From Candidatus Saccharimonadota bacterium (GTDB taxonomy: Bacteria > Patescibacteriota > Saccharimonadia > Saccharimonadales > JACDFO01): a stretch of 8,485 nt of DNA. The position numbers were made by a program, and so were the translations under genes. This document shows, piece by piece, positions 1 to 6,101 of this stretch. Each line of letters begins with the position of its first letter. Position 1 is the stretch's first letter. The notes under the pieces were generated by a model. It was not told where the DNA came from and did not search any database. It was given only the letters and a program-made list of their open reading frames with translations. The DNA is taken from contig JACDFO010000035.1 of assembly GCA_013815785.1 (NCBI GenBank), positions 1 through 8,485 on the forward strand, written 5' to 3'.

Positions 1-358
1 GATCTGTTTCGATACTCTTATACCGCACAAAATCGCTTGTAGGAGTGCCTAAACTCTCTGTTACGACCTTGGCACTTGCTAGGCCAGTTTGTGACAAGTT
101 GGTCACGCCTTGCACCGTATGGTTATCCCCTGTCAGCAAACGCACGCGCTGATCAAGTGTTTGTGATTCATCAGCTTGAACGATTTCTTTAGTAACACTG
201 CCCGTGCGCAATGAATTCTCGAGCATAGCCTGAAACACATTGCGTGGATCGCTATAAATATTCCTATACCAAACTGTTAAACCAGCAAAAATTAAGAGAA
301 TTAATAAAGCTGACCAAATGAGTAGTTTGCGGTTTGCGCGAATAAGAGTTGTAATCAT
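1..358 (-). CDS. Membrane-anchored hypothetical protein, N-terminal part
   Basis: The frame is open from an ATG at 358 to the left edge, giving 119 codons with the C-terminus outside the window. The protein begins MITTLIRANRKLL and has one hydrophobic segment at about residues 12-31, so it looks like an inner-membrane anchor or uncleaved signal. A short basic tail lies on the cytoplasmic side. The segment after the helix (DPRNVFQAMLENSL, then a polar stretch rich in Thr, Gln and Val) should be extracytoplasmic. No Shine-Dalgarno sequence precedes the ATG. Instead an extended -10 element ends 6 nt before it, so the mRNA is probably leaderless, which supports this start. I do not recognise the family and assign no function. 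Confidence 0.75.
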   Translation of the reverse strand, partial: MITTLIRANRKLLIWSALLILLIFAGLTVWYRNIYSDPRNVFQAMLENSLRTGSVTKEIVQADESQTLDQRVRLLTGDNHTVQGVTNLSQTGLASAKVVTESLGTPTSDFVRYKSIETD

Positions 359-364
359 TTAAGT

Positions 365-373
365 ATTGTAACA
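365..373 (-). promoter_or_regulatory. Extended -10 promoter of the leftmost gene
   Basis: On the minus strand the sequence reads TGT-TACAAT, matching the extended -10 form TGn-TAtaaT. Only six bases separate it from the ATG at 358, so transcription should begin at or next to the A of the start codon. No good -35 hexamer is visible about 17 bp upstream, as is common when the TG extension is present. Confidence 0.5.
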
Positions 374-406
374 GTTAATTAAAAAGGCTGGAAAAAATCA
401 GTGGTT

Positions 407-422
407 TTGGTGGAGATACAGG
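407..422 (-). repeat. Partial copy of the tRNA-Ala 3' end
   Basis: These 16 bases (plus strand TTGGTGGAGATACAGG) are identical to 574-589, which is the CCA tail, acceptor 3' strand and start of the T-arm of tRNA-Ala. The match stops abruptly at 423, and no functional tRNA can be folded around this copy. Direct duplication of a tRNA 3' end is the usual footprint of integration into a tRNA gene, but a local duplication is also possible. Confidence 0.7.
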
Positions 423-491
423 ACAGCGGATTACATCCTTTTCCTCTCAGCCATGCTCGAAGCAAGCTTCTGCGCGTGACTTCACTACACC

Positions 492-520
492 AAACCCTGC
501 CCTACGGGCAAACAGGGTTT
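492..520. repeat. Hairpin-forming inverted repeat
   Basis: Outer arms AAACCCTG (492-499) and CAGGGTTT (513-520) are perfectly complementary. An alternative inner stem, GCCC (499-502) with GGGC (506-509), has a 3-nt loop. No T-tract follows on either strand, so it is not an obvious intrinsic terminator. It lies inside the gene-free stretch between tRNA-Ala and the leftmost gene. Confidence 0.6.
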
Positions 521-537
521 AAGTCTCATAAATTCAG

Positions 538-577
538 CCAATTTAATAGTCCACCGTATAGTGGACTATTAAATTGG
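538..577. repeat. Perfect 17-bp inverted repeat with 6-bp centre, abutting tRNA-Ala
   Basis: Left arm CCAATTTAATAGTCCAC (538-554) and right arm GTGGACTATTAAATTGG (561-577) are perfectly complementary around the 6-base centre CGTATA. The last three bases of the right arm are the encoded CCA of tRNA-Ala. As RNA on the minus strand it would form a 17-bp stem immediately after the tRNA, but no U-run follows, so a terminator role is weak. Long symmetrical arms around a 6-bp spacer are also the layout of tyrosine-recombinase core sites. The arms are not those of a canonical dif site. Confidence 0.85.
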
Positions 578-651
578 TGGAGATACAGGGACTCAAACCC
601 TGGACCTCTGCTATGCCATAGCAGCGCTCTAATCAACTGAGCTATATCCCC
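575..651 (-). tRNA. tRNA-Ala (anticodon GGC)
   Basis: This is a 77-nt cloverleaf on the minus strand. The acceptor strands GGGGATA and TATCTCC pair fully and include G3:U70, the main identity element for alanyl-tRNA synthetase. The anticodon stem CTGCT/AGCAG closes a 7-base loop carrying GGC. The T-arm has a normal TTTGAGT loop, the discriminator is A73 and CCA is genome-encoded (575-577). It decodes GCC/GCU. It follows the 149-aa gene by 27 nt and appears to have its own promoter. Confidence 0.97.
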
Positions 652-664
652 TTACAGGTATCAA

Positions 665-673
665 AGTATACCA
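665..673 (-). promoter_or_regulatory. Extended -10 promoter of tRNA-Ala
   Basis: The minus strand reads TGG-TATACT, a TGn-extended -10 element. Predicted transcription start is near 658, leaving a leader of about 7 nt before the tRNA 5' end at 651. It lies just after the stop codon of the upstream gene. No convincing -35 hexamer is seen. Confidence 0.55.
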
Positions 674-678
674 TAATT

Positions 679-1128
679 TCAATCTGTTTTTGGCAGGTAA
701 GCGTCGAAGGCTTCTAGAAATTGGCGTTTTTTAGTTCCCGGTTTGTATTTCAGTTTACTTGTACCTTCGTAAATCTTTTTTACCTCCGCATCCCAAGCTG
801 GACGCAAGATACCAGTGAAATTATCTTTTTTATCATGTGTCGTGGCTTCGGCAGGTACCACCCTACCAATTTCTTTGGTGACACTAGTAGCCAGCGGTGA
901 GGGCGTTTTATCCTGAAATAAGTGAAGGTAAAAATCGCGAGCTGCTTGAACAGAAACGGTGTGTTTTAGTGCTTCACGCTGTTGATCTTGTAATAAATCT
1001 AGTTCGCCTTGCCCCATCCTAACCTCACCAAGCATGCGACTACCCAATGCAGCGATTATTTCAGTAAAATCCTCTTTAGGCATCTCGCCTACTAAATAAA
1101 ACCTAACTTTTGGTTCGCTTTCACTCAT
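679..1128 (-). CDS. Hypothetical protein, 149 aa
   Basis: The frame could be extended five codons to a TTG at 1143, but the ATG at 1128 is preferred because GGTGGAGG, a strong Shine-Dalgarno sequence, sits 5 nt before it and would lie inside the longer version. The product is a soluble, charged protein with no signal peptide, membrane segment or cysteine. It starts MSESEPKVRFYLVGEMP, has a Gln/Glu-rich helical middle (residues about 40-70) and ends in a Lys-rich stretch (KLKYKPGTKKRQF). I do not recognise a family. It lies 172 nt downstream of ligA on the same strand. A weak -10-like TAAAAT at 1146-1151 could give it its own transcript. Confidence 0.8.
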   Translation of the reverse strand: MSESEPKVRFYLVGEMPKEDFTEIIAALGSRMLGEVRMGQGELDLLQDQQREALKHTVSVQAARDFYLHLFQDKTPSPLATSVTKEIGRVVPAEATTHDKKDNFTGILRPAWDAEVKKIYEGTSKLKYKPGTKKRQFLEAFDAYLPKTD

Positions 1129-1300
1129 ACTAGCCTCCACCAACTATTTTACACCTACAAAGCAAATACTCCCCAGCCGTGGACTTCAGGCAATACTACG
1201 GTTTTAAGGTTGTATATTTTGGTTTCGTAGAATATGCTTCAACAATATCGGAGTTCACAATTTCATAAAAGTGTTTCTGAGGCTAATGATGCCCTATACT

Positions 1301-3307
1301 CTAAAATTGCAATAGCTTAAGCATTTCCGTCTCTGTAATTTGGTTTGTGCCGAGTTTTGTGGCTTTACTAAGCTTGCTGGCGCCGACGTTGGCCCCTACT
1401 ACCAAATAATCCGTGTCCTTACCGAGTGATGACTGGAAGGTACCGCCAAGGGCGCGGATTTTTTCGGCTGCAATATCGCGGCCCATTGTTTGCAAAGAGC
1501 CGGTGATGACAAACTTTTTGCCACTCAGTTTTCCGCCAACAGTTTTTACTTCCAACGGCCAGACGCCCAGGCGACGAAATTTTGCTAATAATTCTTGGTT
1601 ATCGCGCTCGTCGAACCAAAGCAATATCGACTCTGCCACGACGTCGCCAATACCATTCACAGTGCGCAATTCGTCCAGACTTGCACTTCCCACAGAATCT
1701 AACCGTTTGAAATGATTGGCAAGGTCGATAGCCGTCTGTGTGCCGACATGCCGAATGCCAAGCGCATATATAAAACGCGCAAGGGGGGGAGGTATGGTCT
1801 TTTGTACGCCAGCTATCAGTTTCTCAGAAGAAATGTCAGCAAAACGATCTAGCGCCTCTACTTGTGCTTTCGTTAATGTGTATATGTCAGCCAAATCTTT
1901 TACTAGCCCTGCTTCTACAAGTGCAGATACATTCTTTTCGCCTAAGGTGTCGATATCAAGTGCGCCTTTACTGGCAAAGTGCTGCACAGACCGCTTTAGC
2001 AGTAGCGGACCAGATGCGCCTTTTACTCGGTAAACGGCCTCGCCCGTGGGCCGTATAAACTCCATATCGGGATATTGAAGTTTCAACTCTGTTTCCATAT
2101 GGAAACGTTTGACTCCCGATGGACGGAGTTCCAAAACAACACGATCAATTTGCGGAATAATATCACCAGCCTTGAAAATAACTACCGTATCGCCCCGGCG
2201 GATATCTTTGCGTTCAATTTCGTCGGCATTATGCAAACTGGCGTGCTGTACCGTCGTACCAGCCACTACAACTGGGTCAAACAACGCCACAGGTGTCGCA
2301 GCTCCGGTACGGCCAATACTGATAACGATGTCTTTTAATGTAGTGGTCGCTTCTTCGGCCGGGTACTTGTATGCCACTGCCGCTCGCGGATTTTTGCCAA
2401 CAACCCCTAGCTCTGCATATAGTTTGCGGTCGTTAAGCTTAACTACCAGCCCGTCAGTGTTAAAAGGAAGATCATGACGATTAGTTTCCCAGTGGTCTAC
2501 AAAATTCATAACTTCGTCGATACTCGTAAAGACATCAGCCGGACTAATAGCAGTGATTCCTAGCGACTGTAAGCATTCTGCGCCACTGCTAAAAGTTGTC
2601 ACTTCCGTCGGATTGTTACGGATAATGTCGTAGGCTCTAAACTGCAAGGGTCTGGCAGCAACGAGCTTAGGGTCTAATTGACGAATGGTACCAGCCGCTA
2701 AGTTACGCGGGTTTGCAAACACAGGCAGCCCATCCAATTCGCGCTGTTTATTCAAAGCTTCAAAATCAGTTTTTAGCATAACAATTTCACCTCGCACTTC
2801 GGTTCTGCCATTCAGAAATCGACTATTCTTGCCGTTGTTTCGCAAACTCAGTGGTACAGATTTTATAGTGCGAACATTAGTCGTTACGTCTTCCCCAACA
2901 AAACCATCACCCCGAGTAATAGCACGCTCTAAAACGCCATTTTGGTAAATCAAGGCGCAGGCCAGACCATCCATCTTTAGATTGGCGTAAAACTCATGCG
3001 TACGACCAGGTGCAAGCTTATCCGTACGCTTAATCCAAGCCTCGACATCTTCTCTATTAAAAACGTCGTTCAGACTAAGCATGCGCGAAGAATGAGTAAC
3101 TTTTTTGAATCCAGCGAGTGGTTTGGCACCAACCCGCTGCGTTGGCGAATCTGGTGAAATCAAAGAAGGATTAGATTCTTCGAGCTGTTTAAGTTCACGC
3201 ATCAGACCATCATAAACTGCATCGCTGACGCTGGGATTGTCCATTAAGTGATATTCGTAGGAATACGTATTGAGTAATTGCTTGAGTTCTTGGTATCTTT
3301 TTGTCAC
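1301..3307 (-). CDS. ligA: NAD+-dependent DNA ligase LigA
   Basis: LigA seals nicks in duplex DNA using NAD+, joining Okazaki fragments and completing repair. The 668 residues match the usual length. Visible parts in order are: the NMN-binding Ia domain (Y19, H20, D29, Y32, D33); the adenylation domain with KMDG (K111 as the AMP-accepting lysine), RGE (E174), R277, DGLVVK (K290) and YKYP (K314); an OB-fold; a helix-hairpin-helix region (about 510-560); and a C-terminal BRCT domain (about 590-668). The zinc-finger segment (about 402-444), which normally has four cysteines, contains none. The residue two before the catalytic lysine is Asn109, where E. coli has Glu113. The start is GTG within a GTGA overlap with the preceding membrane-protein gene, so translation is probably coupled. 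The stop is TAG. Confidence 0.97.
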   Translation of the reverse strand: MTKRYQELKQLLNTYSYEYHLMDNPSVSDAVYDGLMRELKQLEESNPSLISPDSPTQRVGAKPLAGFKKVTHSSRMLSLNDVFNREDVEAWIKRTDKLAPGRTHEFYANLKMDGLACALIYQNGVLERAITRGDGFVGEDVTTNVRTIKSVPLSLRNNGKNSRFLNGRTEVRGEIVMLKTDFEALNKQRELDGLPVFANPRNLAAGTIRQLDPKLVAARPLQFRAYDIIRNNPTEVTTFSSGAECLQSLGITAISPADVFTSIDEVMNFVDHWETNRHDLPFNTDGLVVKLNDRKLYAELGVVGKNPRAAVAYKYPAEEATTTLKDIVISIGRTGAATPVALFDPVVVAGTTVQHASLHNADEIERKDIRRGDTVVIFKAGDIIPQIDRVVLELRPSGVKRFHMETELKLQYPDMEFIRPTGEAVYRVKGASGPLLLKRSVQHFASKGALDIDTLGEKNVSALVEAGLVKDLADIYTLTKAQVEALDRFADISSEKLIAGVQKTIPPPLARFIYALGIRHVGTQTAIDLANHFKRLDSVGSASLDELRTVNGIGDVVAESILLWFDERDNQELLAKFRRLGVWPLEVKTVGGKLSGKKFVITGSLQTMGRDIAAEKIRALGGTFQSSLGKDTDYLVVGANVGASKLSKATKLGTNQITETEMLKLLQF

Positions 3308-4263
3308 AACAGTTCCCTGTACAAGCTGTAAATGTAGCTATGGCTGACAGCTAACGCAAACATACTGAGCGCAAAAAAGACCCATTCAGTCAAAGGGGTT
3401 AAGAATAAAATAATCGGCAGAACAATCACAGCACCTATTACCAGTAATACTAACGGCAAAAACAAAACTTTTCGAAGTATTTCCCAGCGCCTATAGCGCA
3501 CTAAGTCGCGAGTTGATCGCAGAGCTCTCATAGGTCTCATATCTGGTAAGGTAGAAACGTATAAGGCAAATACCGAGGAGCTGACTAAATAAATGCTCAG
3601 TAAAGCTAACGAAAAGCTCAGCGTGGACCAAAGAATTTGCTCGAGAGTTGTCACGGCTAAGCCAGATATAACCGTGATGTTAAATAACCAACTTGCGGCA
3701 ACTAATGGCAAAAACTGTACGCCAATTACTAGCAACACGGCTAAAAACGGAATAAGAGGATACATACCCCTGTAAAAAGCCTCTCGGGTATGAACAGTAT
3801 TGCCAGCGTGGGTTTGGCGCAACGCCCAGATAAGTGCTAGGCTTACGAGCACTAACAGTATTGATTGATAGGTTCCTGCGATGTCACTGCTGACACCAGA
3901 GGCGTTACCAATTAAAAAGCCAAATATAGCCAAACCCGTAGTTAGCTGGCCTGATGCCCCAGTAAGTGTTTCCTGCAGGGTTTGTTTTAGTTCGGGAATG
4001 TTGTTGCTTACACTTAAACCCTTTACTAGGATTATCGTAAGCACCAAATACACAGCAGTAATGCCAATAAATGACTTACGATATTTCCAAAGGTGCCCTA
4101 GGCTTGATCTGAACAGTATTCGAGCTTTTGGTAAACTTTGTTTTTGAGGTTTTAAGCGCTTGCTTATTCGAAAGGAGCGGTAGGTTGGTGCTTCTATACG
4201 CCGGGCGGGCGGCGTTTTAGCTGTAGGCTTCTGGGTTTTTTTTGTTTTGGCAGAACTGGCCAT
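3304..4263 (-). CDS. Multi-pass membrane protein of unknown function
   Basis: The 319-aa product has a long basic Lys/Pro/Arg-rich cytoplasmic N-terminus (residues 1-62) followed by about seven hydrophobic helices (about 65-83, 107-123, 132-149, 168-198, 209-236, 266-290, 293-314). A cytoplasmic loop before the sixth helix reads MRPMRALRSTRDLVRYRRW. This resembles the amphipathic repeat of poorly characterised bacterial membrane proteins of the YciC / glycerophosphodiesterase-membrane-domain type; the likeness is a pattern impression only. The start ATG lies 5 nt after the htpX stop with no clear Shine-Dalgarno sequence, and the stop overlaps the ligA start. The gene is therefore locked into the lemA-htpX-ligA run. 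A role in envelope quality control is suggested by position alone. Confidence 0.9.
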   Translation of the reverse strand: MASSAKTKKTQKPTAKTPPARRIEAPTYRSFRISKRLKPQKQSLPKARILFRSSLGHLWKYRKSFIGITAVYLVLTIILVKGLSVSNNIPELKQTLQETLTGASGQLTTGLAIFGFLIGNASGVSSDIAGTYQSILLVLVSLALIWALRQTHAGNTVHTREAFYRGMYPLIPFLAVLLVIGVQFLPLVAASWLFNITVISGLAVTTLEQILWSTLSFSLALLSIYLVSSSVFALYVSTLPDMRPMRALRSTRDLVRYRRWEILRKVLFLPLVLLVIGAVIVLPIILFLTPLTEWVFFALSMFALAVSHSYIYSLYRELL

Positions 4264-4268
4264 AGTAC

Positions 4269-5147
4269 TTACGCGCTTCGTCCCATTTCTTGCAAGCGAG
4301 CGATACGATCTTCGATTGGTGGGTGCGTACTAAAAAGTTTAGATAAAACACCTTTCTTGAGAGGATTAGCAAAAAATAAATGTGCGGTAGAAGCATTTTG
4401 GCGCTTCAGTGTACTTCCGGATTTGCCTATTTTAGCTAGCGCGCTGGCTAATCCTTCAGGGTAACGTGTGGTCATCGCGCCCGTAGCATCCGCCAAATAT
4501 TCGCGCCGTCGTGAAATTGCTAATTGTATAAATGTGGCTATTAATGGTGCCAGAATGGCAGCCACAATGCCAAGCACAAAGAAAATACTACTGCCGCTAT
4601 CATCATCGTCACCACCACGGAACCAGGTTAAACGTAACAGAATATCAGCCATGATAGATATAACTGCCACTAACGCAAACGCAATCATAGAAACGCGAAT
4701 ATCATAATTTTTAACATGTCCCAGCTCATGAGCCATCACTCCTTGCAGTTCAGAATCGTCTAACATATCTAGTATCCCTGTTGTAGCAGCTACGATAGCG
4801 TGGTTTGGGTCACGACCAGTCGCAAACGCGTTTGGGGCCGGATCATCGATGACATATACCTTAGGCATCGGCATTCCGTTGGTTATACTCAAATTCTCGA
4901 CGATACGCCATAATCTTGGGTTGTCGCTTTTTTTAATCTCATGGGCGCCATTCATAGCCACGGCTAGTTTTGAACTAGCAAAATAACTGATCAGCACATA
5001 TACTAAAGCACCTATCAGGACATAGGGTGTAATCAAAGGTTGGTCATAAATCTGGCCGAACAACCAGCCAAAGCCAGCCACCAGCACCACGAAGACAAAC
5101 ATCATGAGTGCTGTCTTGCGTTTATTGGCCGCAATCGCACTATACAT
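4269..5147 (-). CDS. htpX: M48-family membrane zinc metalloprotease HtpX
   Basis: HtpX is an inner-membrane protease that removes damaged membrane proteins, with its catalytic site facing the cytoplasm. The 292 residues are the usual length. Two N-terminal helices (about 13-31 and 40-58) are followed by the zinc site HELGH (H140, E141, H144), two further helices (about 151-171 and 187-208) and the third zinc ligand E216 in RRREYLADATGA. The C-terminal THPPIEDRI motif is present. An acidic Asp/Gly/Ser-rich loop (about 178-187) lies between helices three and four. The start ATG at 5147 is preceded by GGAG at a spacing of 8 nt, and lemA ends 14 nt upstream. The lemA-htpX pairing is common in bacteria, which supports the call. 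Confidence 0.95.
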   Translation of the reverse strand: MYSAIAANKRKTALMMFVFVVLVAGFGWLFGQIYDQPLITPYVLIGALVYVLISYFASSKLAVAMNGAHEIKKSDNPRLWRIVENLSITNGMPMPKVYVIDDPAPNAFATGRDPNHAIVAATTGILDMLDDSELQGVMAHELGHVKNYDIRVSMIAFALVAVISIMADILLRLTWFRGGDDDDSGSSIFFVLGIVAAILAPLIATFIQLAISRRREYLADATGAMTTRYPEGLASALAKIGKSGSTLKRQNASTAHLFFANPLKKGVLSKLFSTHPPIEDRIARLQEMGRSA

Positions 5148-5161
5148 TTATCAGCTCCGTT

Positions 5162-5722
5162 TTAAAATTTAACTTCAGTTGGCTTTTGAATAGTAGCATT
5201 TTCTGCTTCTTCTACTTCAAAGAATTCACGTACTTTAAAGCCAAGCATATTTGCAAAAATATTGGTTGGAAACGTTTTGATTTTGATGTTTAAGTCGCGT
5301 GCTGAACCATTATAAAATCGGCGTGATGCCTGGATTTTATCTTCGGTATCTACTAATTCTTCCTGGAGTTGCAGGAAGTTTGTGTTGGCCTTTAGGTCTG
5401 GATTGCTTTCTGCGACCGCAAACACACTCTTAAGAGCGCCTGTCAGCATGTTTTCTGCCTCAGCTGCAGCTTTGACAGAACCACCGTTAACGGTACCTGC
5501 GCGCTCGGCTGCAATTCTTTCAAGTGTTTCGGCTTCGTGTTTAGCGTAGCCTTTTACGGTACTCACTAAGTTAGGTATCAGATCAAAACGACGCTTTAGC
5601 TGTACGGTGATGTCGCTCCATGCCTCATCTACGCGAACATTTAAGCGCACCAAACTGTTATACATTGCAATGAAAGCAAGTACTAGTACTCCAAGAACAA
5701 CCAGAATTATTACAAATGTCAT
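5162..5722 (-). CDS. lemA: LemA family membrane protein
   Basis: LemA proteins have a single N-terminal membrane helix and a long helical-bundle domain. Their biochemical role is not settled, but they are often encoded beside HtpX or other membrane proteases. From the ATG at 5722 the product has 186 residues, with a helix at about 3-20. The family core follows: YNSLVRLNVRVDEAWSDI, then QLKRRFDLIPNLV and a KGYAKHE segment, with the late FPTNIFANMLGF motif. Earlier in-frame ATGs exist at 5731 and 5785. The one at 5785 lies upstream of the promoter. The one at 5731 is only 2 nt from the AAGGGG ribosome-binding stretch, while 5722 has a spacing of 11 nt, so 5722 is somewhat better but 5731 remains possible. 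This is the first gene of the operon. Confidence 0.93.
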   Translation of the reverse strand: MTFVIILVVLGVLVLAFIAMYNSLVRLNVRVDEAWSDITVQLKRRFDLIPNLVSTVKGYAKHEAETLERIAAERAGTVNGGSVKAAAEAENMLTGALKSVFAVAESNPDLKANTNFLQLQEELVDTEDKIQASRRFYNGSARDLNIKIKTFPTNIFANMLGFKVREFFEVEEAENATIQKPTEVKF

Positions 5723-5756
5723 GTCGGTCATATCCCCTTTATTTATATGTACCTTT

Positions 5757-5765
5757 ATTATAGCA
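5757..5765 (-). promoter_or_regulatory. Extended -10 promoter of the lemA-htpX-ligA operon
   Basis: The minus strand reads TGC-TATAAT, a perfect -10 hexamer with the TG extension. Predicted start is near 5750, giving a leader of about 28 nt that includes the AAGGGG ribosome-binding stretch. The region where a -35 would lie overlaps the T-tract of the tRNA-Leu terminator and has no TTGACA-like hexamer. Confidence 0.75.
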
Positions 5766-5775
5766 TTGGAGGAGT

Positions 5776-5803
5776 AAAAAAACACCGTTTTACCGATGTT
5801 TTT
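5776..5803 (-). terminator. Intrinsic terminator of tRNA-Leu
   Basis: On the minus strand a stem ACATCG / CGGTGT (5799-5794 with 5787-5782, one G-U pair) with a 6-base loop is followed by a run of seven T. The flanking A-run can extend the stem. It lies a few bases after the tRNA-Leu 3' end and just before the lemA promoter, so it separates the two transcripts. Confidence 0.8.
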
Positions 5804-5807
5804 ATAT

Positions 5808-5895
5808 TGGTGGGCGAGGTGGGACTTGAACCCACAAGACTTATTCAGTCAACAGATTTTAAGTCTGTCGCGTATACCAATTCCGCCACTCGCCC
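5808..5895 (-). tRNA. tRNA-Leu (anticodon UAA)
   Basis: This is an 88-nt class II tRNA on the minus strand. The acceptor GGGCGAG/CTCGCCC is perfect. The anticodon stem ACAGA/TCTGT closes the loop CTTAAAA with anticodon TAA. A long variable arm follows, then the T-stem GTGGG/CCCAC with loop TTCAAGT, discriminator A73 and genome-encoded CCA (5808-5810). It decodes UUA/UUG leucine codons. A terminator follows directly. Confidence 0.97.
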
Positions 5896-5907
5896 AAATT
5901 TGGTAAC

Positions 5908-5936
5908 CCTATATTTTTACCATGATGATTGTTTAA
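5908..5936 (-). promoter_or_regulatory. Possible promoter of tRNA-Leu
   Basis: On the minus strand TTAAAC (5936-5931) and TATAGG (5913-5908) are 17 bp apart, with a predicted start near 5901, about 6 nt before the tRNA. Both hexamers are imperfect. The call rests mainly on position. Confidence 0.35.
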
Positions 5937-5945
5937 TTCATAGAG

Positions 5946-5974
5946 CTGACGGCAACAGGGGAAACTGGTACAAT
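5946..5974 (+). promoter_or_regulatory. Promoter of the tRNA-Cys transcript
   Basis: A -35-like CTGACG (5946-5951; TGAC of TTGACA conserved) is followed after exactly 17 bp by TACAAT (5969-5974). The latter is preceded by TGG, giving an extended -10. Predicted start is about 5981, immediately before the strong stem-loop at 5983-6029. It is divergent from the tRNA-Leu promoter. Confidence 0.65.
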
Positions 5975-5982
5975 GAGCTAGA

Positions 5983-6075
5983 TCAAAATTTTAAATCAAT
6001 CCGCTAGAGGCGGATGTTTAGAATTTTGAGAGGAGAAACATAATCGTAGACCAAAGCTTTTGCCGATTAGCAAAA
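5983..6075 (+). other. Structured leader of the tRNA-Cys transcript
   Basis: The predicted transcript opens with a stem-loop at 5983-6029. Bases 5983-5995 pair with 6017-6029 (13 pairs, one G-U). After a small internal loop, ATCCGC (5999-6004) pairs with GCGGAT (6010-6015) around TAGAG. A second hairpin pairs TTTTGC (6058-6063) with GCAAAA (6070-6075). The stretch AGCTTTTGC (6055-6063) is also perfectly complementary to GCAAAAGCT (6135-6143) in the tRNA anticodon arm. tRNA leaders are usually short, so a 120-nt folded leader is unusual. Read on the minus strand, the first hairpin followed by T-rich sequence could instead be a terminator shielding tRNA-Leu. Confidence 0.6.
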
Positions 6076-6101
6076 CGAGGTAGCGACGTAAGTTTCGACA
6101 A

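Noticed and set aside
401..640. 79-codon plus-strand frame
   Set aside because: It is the antisense translation of tRNA-Ala and its partial copy (ending in the typical RYRDSNPGPLLCHSSALIN-like string) and crosses the inverted repeat.
1144..1300. Protein-like minus-strand string ending VVLPEVHGWGVFAL, vaguely like the start of a SET domain
   Set aside because: Only about 26 codons between stops and no start codon. The opposite strand is equally open here, so it cannot be distinguished from chance. Otherwise this spacer shows nothing definite.
1413..2477. Several plus-strand frames opposite ligA
   Set aside because: They lie wholly within the intact ligA coding region and encode no recognisable product.
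5747..6007. 86-codon plus-strand frame
   Set aside because: It is antisense to tRNA-Leu and gives the familiar spurious GLEPTRL-type translation; no ribosome-binding site.
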